The position numbers and the translations under genes were made by a program. This document shows, in pieces, positions 16,501 through 22,958 of a stretch of DNA of 26,080 bases. The stretch is taken from the NCBI GenBank assembly GCA_902470815.1, contig CABRHS010000019.1, positions 1-26,080 on the forward strand, written 5' to 3'. Numbering within the stretch: the first letter of the stretch is position 1; each line of letters opens with the position of its first letter. The stretch comes from an uncultured Collinsella sp. (lineage in GTDB: Bacteria > Actinomycetota > Coriobacteriia > Coriobacteriales > Coriobacteriaceae). The notes below the pieces were generated by a model. It was not told the origin of the DNA and made no database searches. It saw only the letters and a list, made by a program, of their open reading frames with translations.

Positions 16501-16879
16501 CGTGAGCATATCGCTCGTGGTGAGCTCCATCATGATCGGCGTCATCACGTACATCAGCGTGCTCGAGCGCAAGAAGGAGATCGGCATCCTGCGTGCCATG
16601 GGCGCGTCCAAGCGCAACATCGCCAACGTGTTCAACGCCGAGACCTTCATCGAGGGGCTCATCGCGGGCGCCCTGGCTATCGCCGTCGTCGTGCTGGTGT
16701 CGTTCCCTGTCAACGCATGGGCCCTCGCGACGTATCAGGTGGAGCATGTGATGAGGCTGCCCATCGGGTCGGCGCTCGGCCTCATCCTCATCAGCGTGGC
16801 CCTCACCGTCGTGGCGGGTCTCATCCCCAGCCGCAGCGCCGCCCGTCGCGACCCCGTGGAGGCCCTTCGCAGCGAGTGA
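13544..16879 (+). CDS. Single-chain MacB-like ABC transporter with large extracytoplasmic domain
   Basis: An 1111-aa protein. An N-terminal ATPase has Walker A GPSGSGKTT (38-46), Q90, signature LSGGQ (142-146), Walker B IVLADEP (162-168) and H198. One transmembrane helix (about 272-292) leads to a roughly 680-residue outer region, and the C-terminal FtsX-type permease has three helices (about 977-1003, 1035-1060, 1074-1094). VLERKKEIGILRAMGAS is the usual coupling segment. This topology is that of type VII ABC systems (MacB/LolCDE/BceAB-like), which act on substrates outside the membrane rather than translocating through it. The outer region has a Ser/Asp/Gly-rich linker (328-358) and a DLSGFDLSGFDLGS repeat near 681. 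The start overlaps the AI-2E stop by four bases, so the two are coupled. The substrate is unknown; peptide or envelope stress handling is a guess. Confidence 0.9.
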   Translation: MIEIRDITKTYTTGDLVQRALDGVSVTFRESEFVAVLGPSGSGKTTFLNILGGFDHADSGDIVVNGVSTRDYGDAEWDTYRNHRVGFIFQSYNLIPHQTVLANVELALTLAGVDRSERTCRARAALERVGLGAHINKKPSQLSGGQMQRVAIARALVNDPEIVLADEPTGALDTETGIQVMDLLAEVARERLVIMVTHNPQLAEDYATRIVRIRDGRIVGDTRPVTEAELSDARAATREQPDEGPSRRSSMSLLTALSLSFNNLMTKKGRTIMTAFAGSIGIMGIAAILALSNGVNGYIEKVEQDTLSSYPLTIARQSYDLTGMMMGDAGSDASASDTESDGSSGGASSDAVGSGSGAVERKVDPSEPIPVFTMLSDMFASVKSNDMASFKTFLDEDAKELAGEVSAIQYDYGITPLVYRQDADGPVKLSPNAMSTAMTGGASSAAMAGTMMGGTTAFNEMIDNPELLDEQYDVVAGRWASKPDECVLVLSARGKISDFTLYSLGALDPAELDRMVEGTMGGTGDIEVPEVDVDFTYEDALQTSFKVLAPSDFYRPNAETGGWTDMADDAAFVEQQVARGLDLKIVGVVQPSPTAKSAALSQGIAYTHGLTDELMRRAADSEIVRRQLADPEVDVFTGKPFAVLQEEAKRGVDLASLFTVDGAALKSAFKVDEKALVEGLDLSGFDLSGFDLGSVGIDLSGALDALDVESVVAGAPVPDFSGIWGDLAAGELLTPDQLEASLGAAKGYADGFTAWLGQNGESLKPGDPAFAEKLAKALAEYSKTPEARRLLAIVAKNAGQPVADRLQDAMGTYVKNDLAPYMNRAFSDLAAQASDAIGATVASQLQAGLGQTMGRMAEQLGPGLATNMRRAFTVDAGAFASAIHFNMDAEDLSSLMASYANAGRLTYANNLAALGYADAADPLAVSIYPVDFEAKEEVLGAIDRYNEEVRAAGEDEKAIVYTDYMGVLMGSVTSIVNMISLVLIAFVSISLVVSSIMIGVITYISVLERKKEIGILRAMGASKRNIANVFNAETFIEGLIAGALAIAVVVLVSFPVNAWALATYQVEHVMRLPIGSALGLILISVALTVVAGLIPSRSAARRDPVEALRSE

Positions 16880-17028
16880 CGCGCCCCGCGCGACGTGTTG
16901 TGCAATTGGGGTCGGGTGCGTTTTACACGTGGCCGAGCAAAATCCGACGCTGCCTATCGGTGGGCCCGCGCGACGGCCCTCACCTGCAAAAACATTGCGA
17001 AGACAATATGGAGACGCCCGCAGGCGTG

Positions 17029-17034
17029 TATACT
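17029..17034 (+). promoter_or_regulatory. rplC: Probable -10 of the rplC operon promoter
   Basis: TATACT within GTGTATACTAAT, five of six to consensus, about 180 bp before rplC. No good -35 is found at 16-18 bp; the expected spacer instead contains the inverted repeat ACGCC/GGCGT (17014-17027), which could be an operator. A promoter is required here because rpsJ and its own terminator lie 17 kb upstream. Confidence 0.5.
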
Positions 17035-17161
17035 AATCAAGCTGTGTCTACTAGGAGGATTCTGCCTAGGTCATCTACCTGCGCAAATGGGTTGCCGCGC
17101 ATGGAGGGGGCCAAAGCGAATGCAAGGAGTGGCGCGCAAGTCCGTATGTGGTCCTCTAGGG

Positions 17162-17182
17162 GCACGCGCAAGGGGCGCGTGC
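17162..17182 (+). promoter_or_regulatory. Hairpin in the rplC leader
   Basis: GCACGCGC (17162-17169) and GCGCGTGC (17175-17182) form a perfect 8-bp stem with loop AAGGG, 33 bp before the L3 start. It has no T-run, so it is not a terminator. It could take part in ribosomal-protein feedback or RNA processing; that is inference. Confidence 0.5.
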
Positions 17183-17215
17183 AATGTCCCAAGACCACCG
17201 AGAGTTGGAGATCGA

Positions 17216-17836
17216 ATGATCAACATGATTCTCGGCCGCAAGATCGGCATGACCCAGGTTTGGGACGAGGACGACAACGTCGTCCCCGTCACGGTCATCC
17301 AGGCTGGCCCCTGCACCGTCTCGCAGGTTAAAACTGAGGCGACCGACGGCTACAACGCCGTCCAGATCGGCTTCGGCGACATCAAGTCCAAGCACGTGAA
17401 CAAGCCCATGGCTGGTCACTTCGCTAAGGCTGGCGTCGAGCCTGTCCGTTACCTTCGTGAGGTCCGCGTCGAGAACGGCGAGGAGCACAAGGTCGGCGAC
17501 GTCGTTACCGTCGCTGATTTCGAGAACGTCGCCAAGGTCGACGTCATCGGCACCTCCAAGGGTAAGGGCTTCCAGGGTCGCATCAAGCGCTGGAACCAGC
17601 GCCGCGGTCCCATGTCCCACGGTTCCCACATCCAGCGTCACCCCGGCTCCATCGGCCAGTGCGCTTACCCGGCCCGCGTCCTCAAGGGCGTCAAGATGGC
17701 CGGTCACATGGGTAACACCCGCGTGACTGTGAAGAACCTCTCCGTTGTCCGCATTGATGCTGAGCAGAACCTCATCCTTGTCAAGGGCGCTGTGCCCGGT
17801 GGCAAGAACGGTCTGGTCGCCATCCGCATGGCGTAA
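17216..17836 (+). CDS. rplC: 50S ribosomal protein L3
   Basis: A 206-aa large-subunit protein that binds 23S rRNA early in assembly near the peptidyl transferase centre. It begins NMILGRKIGMTQVWDED and carries the conserved loop region FQGRIKRWNQRRGPMSHGSH with HPGSIGQ, then MAGHMGNTRVTVKNL. Length fits the family. ATG 17216 has TTGGAG at the right spacing; an ATG three codons later is a weaker alternative. It opens the ribosomal operon here instead of rpsJ. rplD follows after 15 bp containing AAAGGAGG. Confidence 0.97.
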   Translation: MINMILGRKIGMTQVWDEDDNVVPVTVIQAGPCTVSQVKTEATDGYNAVQIGFGDIKSKHVNKPMAGHFAKAGVEPVRYLREVRVENGEEHKVGDVVTVADFENVAKVDVIGTSKGKGFQGRIKRWNQRRGPMSHGSHIQRHPGSIGQCAYPARVLKGVKMAGHMGNTRVTVKNLSVVRIDAEQNLILVKGAVPGGKNGLVAIRMA

Positions 17837-17851
17837 AGGAGGACCGTCGCT

Positions 17852-18478
17852 ATGTCTAAGTTTGAAGTGAAGAACGCCGAGGGCAAGCAGGTCGCCGAGG
17901 CCGAGCTCGCCGACGCCGTGTACGGCATCGAGCCGAACATCCACGTCATGCACCACATCGTCAAGTGCCAGCAGGCCTGCTGGCGTCAGGGCACCCAGTC
18001 CACCAAGGGCCGTTCCGAGGTCTCTGGTGGCGGCAAGAAGCCTTGGCGTCAGAAGGGCACCGGCCGCGCCCGTCAGGGCTCCATCCGCGCCGCCCAGTGG
18101 CGTGGTGGCGGTGTGATCTTCGGGCCCAAGCCCCGCACCTACGTGAAGCGCATGAACAACAAAGAGGTCAAGCTCGCCATGCGTTCCGCCCTGTCCGCCA
18201 AGCTTCGCGACAACGAGCTCGTGCTCGTCGACGACTACGGCTTCGAGAAGCCTTCCACCAAGGCCGCCGTTGCCATGCTCAAGGCCCTGGGCATCGAGGG
18301 CAAGCGTCTGACCATCATCGTTCGCGAGGATGACATCAACGCTTACCTCTCCTTCCGCAACATCCCCAAGACGTTCATCATCACGCCCGCCGAGGCCAAC
18401 ACCTATGACCTCGTCAACAACGGCGCTCTGCTGATGCCCGCCGACGTCGCCGCTCACTTCGGGGAGGTGCTCGCCTAA
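17852..18478 (+). CDS. rplD: 50S ribosomal protein L4
   Basis: A 208-aa 23S rRNA-binding protein lining the exit tunnel, known in enterobacteria as the autogenous repressor of the S10 operon. The tunnel loop is evident: GGGKKPWRQKGTGRARQGS followed by RAAQWRGGGVIFGPKPRTY. The C-terminal half has LRDNELVLVDDYGFEKPSTK and the LLMPADVAAHFGEVLA end. The start is supported by AAAGGAGG upstream. The stop directly abuts the rplW start (TAA then ATG), so translation is coupled. Whether L4 regulates this operon is unknown, since the leader now precedes rplC rather than rpsJ. Confidence 0.97.
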   Translation: MSKFEVKNAEGKQVAEAELADAVYGIEPNIHVMHHIVKCQQACWRQGTQSTKGRSEVSGGGKKPWRQKGTGRARQGSIRAAQWRGGGVIFGPKPRTYVKRMNNKEVKLAMRSALSAKLRDNELVLVDDYGFEKPSTKAAVAMLKALGIEGKRLTIIVREDDINAYLSFRNIPKTFIITPAEANTYDLVNNGALLMPADVAAHFGEVLA

Positions 18479-18766
18479 ATGACCGCTCACGAGATCATCA
18501 TCCGCCCGATCGTGTCCGAGCGTTCCTACTCCGCCATGGAGGAGAACAAGTACACGTTCGAGGTCGCCAAGGACGCCAACAAGTTCCAGATCAAGGATGC
18601 CGTCGAGGAGATCTTCGGCGTGAAGGTTGTTCGCGTTAACACCCTGAACGTCAAGCCCAAGACCAAGCGCGTTCGCTACGTCGCTGGCAAGACCCGTTCT
18701 TGGAAGAAGGCCATCGTCACCGTGGCCGAGGGTCAGACCATCGAGGTCTTCGGCACCCAGGCGTAA
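18479..18766 (+). CDS. rplW: 50S ribosomal protein L23
   Basis: A 95-aa large-subunit protein at the tunnel exit, docking site for trigger factor and SRP. It begins TAHEIIIRPIVSERSYSAME and includes NKYTFEVAKDANKFQIKDAV, EIFGVKVVRVNTLNVKPK and the basic loop TKRVRYVAGKTRSWKKAIVT, the family order. ATG 18479 immediately follows the rplD stop. Unlike the tight spacing before it, 169 bp of structured non-coding sequence separates it from rplB. Confidence 0.96.
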   Translation: MTAHEIIIRPIVSERSYSAMEENKYTFEVAKDANKFQIKDAVEEIFGVKVVRVNTLNVKPKTKRVRYVAGKTRSWKKAIVTVAEGQTIEVFGTQA

Positions 18767-18792
18767 TTCACGCGCCTTTGCTAGTTCTTGAC

Positions 18793-18821
18793 GCTTGCCT
18801 CTTCGAATGGGGGAGGCAAGC
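18793..18821 (+). promoter_or_regulatory. Hairpin in the long rplW-rplB spacer
   Basis: GCTTGCCTC (18793-18801) pairs perfectly with GAGGCAAGC (18813-18821) over an 11-nt loop. No T-run follows, so read-through is expected. It is the first of three inverted repeats in this 169-bp spacer. Confidence 0.6.
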
Positions 18822-18877
18822 TCAAGTGCTCCGTGCGTATTAAAAGGAAACGCCCGGAGCCGTGGTAATCCGGTGTC

Positions 18878-18906
18878 ACTGCATCCACGATCCCGGCTTG
18901 CAGTGG
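18878..18906 (+). promoter_or_regulatory. Second hairpin just before rplB
   Basis: CACTGCA (18878-18884) pairs with TGCAGTG (18900-18906), loop 15 nt, 29 bp before the rplB start. A smaller CCGGA/TCCGG repeat (about 18855-18873) lies between it and the first hairpin. Possible regulatory or processing structure. Confidence 0.5.
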
Positions 18907-18935
18907 CCAACGGACCGATATGAAAGGGATAAGGA

Positions 18936-19766
18936 ATGGCTGTAAAGCACCTTAAGCCGACCAGCGCCGGCCGTCGCTGGCAGACGATCGCGGACTTCTC
19001 CGAGATCACCTGCACCACGCCCGAGAAGTCCCTTCTCGAGCCGCTGCCGGTCAAGGCCGGTCGCAACAACGCCGGTCGCATCACCATGCGCCACCAGGGT
19101 GGCCGCGTGAAGCGCCAGTACCGCGTCATCGATTTCAAGCGCAACAAGGACGGCGTGCCGGCCAAGGTCGCTACCATCGAGTACGACCCGAACCGCTCCG
19201 CTCGCATCGCCCTGCTCCACTACGTGGACGGCGAGAAGCGCTACATCCTGGCCCCCAAGGGCCTCAAGGTGGGCGACACCGTCATCTCCGGTGCCGGCGC
19301 CGACATCAAGCCGGGCAACGCCATGCCGCTGTCCGAGATTCCCGTGGGTACCCTCATCCACGCCATCGAGTTCCAGCCTGGCAAGGGTGCTGCGATCGCC
19401 CGCTCCGCTGGTACCGCCTGCCAGCTCATGGGTAAGGAGGGCAAGTACGCGATCATCCGCATGCCTTCCTCCGAGATGCGTCGCGTTCTCGTGACCTGCC
19501 GTGCCTCCATCGGCGAGGTCGGTAACTCCGAGCACGCCAACATCGTGATCGGTAAGGCCGGCCGCCATCGCAAGATGGGCGTCCGCCCGACCGTCCGTGG
19601 TACCGTCATGAACCCGGTCGATCACCCGCACGGCGGTGGCGAGGGTCGCTCGCACACCTCCGGTCGTCCGTCCGTCTCTCCGTGGGGCACCCCGTCCAAG
19701 GGCTACCGCACCCGCAACAAGAAGAAGACGTCCAACGACCTGATCATCCGTCGTCGCAAGAAGTAA
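18936..19766 (+). CDS. rplB: 50S ribosomal protein L2
   Basis: A 276-aa core 23S rRNA-binding protein, essential for subunit association and peptidyl transfer. It starts AVKHLKPTSAGRRWQT and includes GRITMRHQGGRVKRQYR and NMNP-region equivalents such as GTVMNPVDHPHGGGEGR with the invariant His of the HGGGEG loop. It ends in the basic tail TRNKKKTSNDLIIRRRKK. Full family length. ATG 18936 is preceded by AAAGGGATAAGGA. rpsS follows after 26 bp with its own TAGGAG. Confidence 0.98.
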   Translation: MAVKHLKPTSAGRRWQTIADFSEITCTTPEKSLLEPLPVKAGRNNAGRITMRHQGGRVKRQYRVIDFKRNKDGVPAKVATIEYDPNRSARIALLHYVDGEKRYILAPKGLKVGDTVISGAGADIKPGNAMPLSEIPVGTLIHAIEFQPGKGAAIARSAGTACQLMGKEGKYAIIRMPSSEMRRVLVTCRASIGEVGNSEHANIVIGKAGRHRKMGVRPTVRGTVMNPVDHPHGGGEGRSHTSGRPSVSPWGTPSKGYRTRNKKKTSNDLIIRRRKK

Positions 19767-19792
19767 TCGATACCCGTTAGGAGAAAGCACTT

Positions 19793-20053
19793 ATGAGCAG
19801 AAGTCTCAAAAAGGGCCCGTTCGTAGAGGCGCGCCTCCTCTCGCGTATCATCGCGATGAACGAGGCTGGCAAGAAGGACGTCGTGAAGACCTGGTCCCGC
19901 GCGTCCACCATCTTCCCCGAGATGGTCGGCCACACCATCGCCGTCCACGACGGCCGCAAGCATGTTCCCGTGTACGTCACCGAGTCCATGGTCGGTCACA
20001 AGCTGGGCGAGTTCGCGCCCACTCGTACCTTCCGTGCCCACAAGGCCAAATAG
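19793..20053 (+). CDS. rpsS: 30S ribosomal protein S19
   Basis: An 86-aa small-subunit head protein that forms a complex with S13 near the A-site tRNA. Family start SRSLKKGPFVEARLL, middle KTWSRASTIFPEMVGHTIAVHDGR and KHVPVYVTESMVGHKLGEFAPTR are all present; the C-terminal tail is a little shorter than in E. coli. ATG 19793 has TAGGAGAAAG upstream. Part of the S10-order operon between rplB and rplV. Confidence 0.97.
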   Translation: MSRSLKKGPFVEARLLSRIIAMNEAGKKDVVKTWSRASTIFPEMVGHTIAVHDGRKHVPVYVTESMVGHKLGEFAPTRTFRAHKAK

Positions 20054-20066
20054 GGGGTTTAGGTAA

Positions 20067-20432
20067 ATGGCTACTACTTCCACCGAGACCCGCGAGGTCC
20101 GCGCCACGGCCAAGTACGTGCGCGTTTCCCCCGGCAAGGCTCGTCTCGTGATCGACCTGATCCGCGGCAAGAACGTCGCCCAGGCCTTCGATATCCTTCA
20201 TTTCTGCACGCGCTCCGTCGCCGTGGACGTGGAGAAGGTCCTGCGCTCCGCCGTCGCCAACGCCGAGCACAACAACCAGATGCGCGCCGACGACCTCTTC
20301 GTCAAGGCCGCTTATGTCGACGAGGGCCCGACGCTCAAGCGCATCCGTCCTCGCGCCAAGGGCTCCGCTTCCCGCATCCTGAAGCGCACGAGCCACATCA
20401 CCGTCGTCGTCGCTCCCCGAAAGGAGGCATAG
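20067..20432 (+). CDS. rplV: 50S ribosomal protein L22
   Basis: A 121-aa protein lining the peptide exit tunnel opposite L4, where changes in the beta-hairpin give macrolide resistance in other bacteria. Core motifs ATAKYVRVSPGKARLVIDLI, then LRSAVANAEHNN and the hairpin GPTLKRIRPRAKGSASRILK are intact. It carries a short N-terminal extension (ATTSTETREV) typical of some Gram-positives. Only 3 bp separate its stop from the rpsC start, and AAAGGAGG lies within its last codons. Confidence 0.97.
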   Translation: MATTSTETREVRATAKYVRVSPGKARLVIDLIRGKNVAQAFDILHFCTRSVAVDVEKVLRSAVANAEHNNQMRADDLFVKAAYVDEGPTLKRIRPRAKGSASRILKRTSHITVVVAPRKEA

Positions 20433-20435
20433 GCC

Positions 20436-21145
<710 letters not shown>

Positions 21146-21146
<1 letters not shown>

Positions 21147-21571
21147 TGCTCGCTCCTAAGCGTATTCTTCACCGCAAGGTGCAGCGTGGCTCCATGAAGG
21201 GCCAGGCCAAGGGCAACACCGAGCTCCATTTCGGTGAGTACGGCATCGTCGCCCTCGATCGTCACTGGATCACCAACCGTCAGATCGAGGCCGCTCGTAT
21301 CGCCATGACCCGCTACATGAAGCGTGGCGGTAAGGTCTACATCACGATCTTCCCTGACAAGCCCATCACCAAGAAGCCCGCGGAGACCCGCATGGGCTCC
21401 GGTAAGGGTAACCCCGAGGAGTGGGTGGCCGTCGTCAAGCCGGGCCGCGTCATGTTCGAGATCGCCGGCGTGTCCGAGGAGATCGCTCGCGAGGCCCTGC
21501 GTCTTGCCCAGCACAAGCTCCCGATCAAGACCAAGATCATTACCCGCGCTAAGAACGGGGAGGACAAGTAA
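21146..21571 (+). CDS. rplP: 50S ribosomal protein L16
   Basis: A 141-aa large-subunit protein near the A-site and central protuberance. Family start LAPKRILHRKVQRGSMKG, with EYGIVALDRHWITNRQIEAAR, the conserved RMGSGKGNPEEWVAVVKPGR loop and FEIAGVSEEIAREALRLA. In E. coli an arginine in the loop is hydroxylated; the equivalent segment is present here. It overlaps rpsC by one base at its start and rpmC by one base at its end. Confidence 0.97.
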
Positions 21572-21786
21572 TGAAGCCCGCAGAGATTCGTGAGCTCTCC
21601 GACGAGGCCCTGGCTGAGAAGCTGAAGGATTGCCGCGCCGAGCTCTTCAACCTTCGTTTCCAGATGGCTACCAGCCAGCTGGACAACACCGCTCGCGTGA
21701 CCACCGTGAAGAAGGACATCGCTCGTGTCCTCACGGAGCAGCGTGCCCGTCAGATCGCAGCGGAGAAGTCCGCTGCCACCGAGTAG
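21571..21786 (+). CDS. rpmC: 50S ribosomal protein L29
   Basis: A 71-aa two-helix protein at the tunnel exit, contacting L23. It starts KPAEIRELSDEALAEKLKDC and includes the signature ELFNLRFQMATSQLDNTARV, then VKKDIARVLTEQRAR. TAATG overlap with rplP and a GGGGAGG just upstream support the start. rpsQ follows after 15 bp with AAGGAG. Confidence 0.95.
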   Translation: MKPAEIRELSDEALAEKLKDCRAELFNLRFQMATSQLDNTARVTTVKKDIARVLTEQRARQIAAEKSAATE

Positions 21787-21801
21787 CTGAAGGAGTAGAT
21801 A

Positions 21802-22068
21802 ATGGCTGAAGCAACTGAGCGCAACGCGCGCAAGGTCCGCCAGGGTATCGTTTCCTCCATCATGGGCAACAAGAGCATTGTTGTGACCACCACGGAGCGC
21901 AAGCGTCATCCCAAGTACGGCAAGATGATGACCAGCACCAAGAAGTTCCACGTCCACGACGAGGAGAACACGGCCGGCGTCGGCGACACCGTTCGCATCA
22001 TGGAGACCCGTCCGCTGTCCGCCACCAAGCGTTGGCGTCTCGTCGAGATCATCGAGCGCGCCAAGTAA
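21802..22068 (+). CDS. rpsQ: 30S ribosomal protein S17
   Basis: An 88-aa OB-fold protein binding the 5' domain of 16S rRNA. After a short N-terminal extension (AEATERNAR) the family core is clear: RQGIVSSIMGNKSIVVTTT, then the KRHPKYGKMMTSTKKFHVHD loop and GDTVRIMETRPLSATKRWRLVEI. In E. coli rpsQ is the last gene of the S10 operon. Here, too, a 109-bp structured gap follows before rplN, matching the old S10/spc boundary. Confidence 0.96.
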   Translation: MAEATERNARKVRQGIVSSIMGNKSIVVTTTERKRHPKYGKMMTSTKKFHVHDEENTAGVGDTVRIMETRPLSATKRWRLVEIIERAK

Positions 22069-22096
22069 GCTTGTCGAAGTAAACCCTTACGGTGAT

Positions 22097-22144
22097 GTGC
22101 GCCCGCCCGAGTTCCAAGAGGTTCTCGCATACGGGCGGTCGCAC
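22097..22144 (+). promoter_or_regulatory. Long hairpin in the rpsQ-rplN spacer (S10/spc junction)
   Basis: GTGCG-C-CCGCCCG (22097-22109) pairs with CGGGCGG-T-CGCAC (22132-22144): 5 plus 7 pairs around one mismatch, with possible further GAG/CTC pairing in the loop. The only T-containing sequence after it is CTCTCTCCGCCTT, so it is not a standard terminator. It may act as a processing site, partial attenuator or regulatory target. Confidence 0.55.
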
Positions 22145-22177
22145 CTCTCTCCGCCTTAGGTTCTGAAAGGTTCCACC

Positions 22178-22546
22178 ATGATTCAGATGCAAACCATGCT
22201 GAACGTTGCCGACAACTCTGGTGCGCGCAAGGTTCGTTGCATTAAGGTGCTGGGCGGCTCCAAGCGCCGTTACGCCGGCATCGGTGACGTCGTCATGGCC
22301 GCCGTCCAGGAGGCCACTCCCGGCGCGAACGTCAAGAAGAAGGATGTCGTGCGTTGCGTTATCGTCCGCACGGTCAAGGAGGTCCGGCGCAAGGACGGTT
22401 CCTACATCCGCTTCGACGACAACGCCGCCGTCGTCATCAACAAGGATGGTTCGCCCGTCGGCACCCGTATCTTCGGGCCTGTCGCTCGCGAGCTTCGTGA
22501 CAAGAAGTACATGAAGATCGTCTCGCTCGCACCCGAGACCCTCTAA
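22178..22546 (+). CDS. rplN: 50S ribosomal protein L14
   Basis: A 122-aa large-subunit interface protein contacting 16S rRNA. Family start IQMQTMLNVADNSGARKVRC, KVLGGSKRRYAGIGDVVMAAV, and the ending FGPVARELRDKKYMKIVSLAPETL are unmistakable, at normal length. ATG 22178 has AAAGG upstream; a second ATG three codons in is less likely because L14 normally begins MIQ. First gene of the spc-type part of the operon. Confidence 0.98.
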   Translation: MIQMQTMLNVADNSGARKVRCIKVLGGSKRRYAGIGDVVMAAVQEATPGANVKKKDVVRCVIVRTVKEVRRKDGSYIRFDDNAAVVINKDGSPVGTRIFGPVARELRDKKYMKIVSLAPETL

Positions 22547-22564
22547 CGTAAGGGAGAGACCACT

Positions 22565-22888
22565 ATGTCTATGTCCATCAAGAAGGGCGACAAGGTCGAG
22601 GTGCTCTCCGGTAAGGATCGCGGCAAGCAGGGCGTCGTCCTGCGCGCGCTGCCTTCCGAGGGCAAGGTTATCGTCGAGGGCGTCGCCGTGGCCAAGAAGG
22701 CCGTCAAGCCCAACGGTGCTGGCCAGCAGGGCGGCATCGTCGACAAGGAGATGCCGATCGACGTCTCCAACGTTCAGCTCATCTGCCCCGAGTGCGGCAA
22801 GCGCACCCGCGTTGGCCATGAGGCTGGCGAGCTCGACGGTCACAAGACCAAGCTCCGCATTTGCAAGAAGTGCGGTCACAAGTTCTAA
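22565..22888 (+). CDS. rplX: 50S ribosomal protein L24, zinc-ribbon form
   Basis: A 107-aa assembly-initiating large-subunit protein. The KOW motif lies at the N-terminus (KKGDKVEVLSGKDRGKQGVV). The C-terminal part keeps two CxxC pairs, C74/C77 (LICPECGKRTRVG) and C100/C103 (RICKKCGHKF), which should bind zinc, a feature of some bacterial L24 proteins and absent from others. AGGGAGAG precedes ATG 22565; an ATG two codons later is an alternative start. rplE normally follows, but here the operon ends with a strong terminator. Confidence 0.97.
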   Translation: MSMSIKKGDKVEVLSGKDRGKQGVVLRALPSEGKVIVEGVAVAKKAVKPNGAGQQGGIVDKEMPIDVSNVQLICPECGKRTRVGHEAGELDGHKTKLRICKKCGHKF

Positions 22889-22911
22889 GATCTAGCATCT
22901 AGAGCGCCTTC

Positions 22912-22958
22912 ATACCCCCTGAGTTGCCTCCGTGCGGCTCAGGGGGTATTTCGTTTTG
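22912..22958 (+). terminator. Strong Rho-independent terminator after rplX
   Basis: ATACCCCCTGAG (22912-22923) and CTCAGGGGGTAT (22938-22949) form a perfect 12-bp stem with a 14-nt loop, followed by TTCGTTTT. It lies 23 bp after the rplX stop and ends the ribosomal transcript before any rplE. Confidence 0.92.

Larger units (their letters stand above)
16880..17215 (+). other. 336-bp non-coding leader between the ABC transporter and rplC
   Basis: It holds the presumed ribosomal-operon promoter (TATACT at 17029-17034), an AGGAGG (17053-17058) with no obvious start codon after it, and a hairpin just before rplC (17162-17182). A partial inverted repeat ACGTGT/ACACGT lies near 16893-16929. The rplC frame stays open through most of it, but the translation has no L3 similarity and lacks a start with a ribosome site. 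No clear terminator for the ABC transporter gene is visible. Confidence 0.65.

Noticed and set aside
14570..16747. A long reverse frame opposite the ABC transporter
   Set aside because: Low-complexity shadow of the forward gene, without a plausible ribosome site or domain.
16895..17215. Upstream in-frame extension of rplC (107 codons)
   Set aside because: L3 homology starts at about 17216 where a ribosome site is present; the extension has no similarity to L3 and covers the probable promoter.
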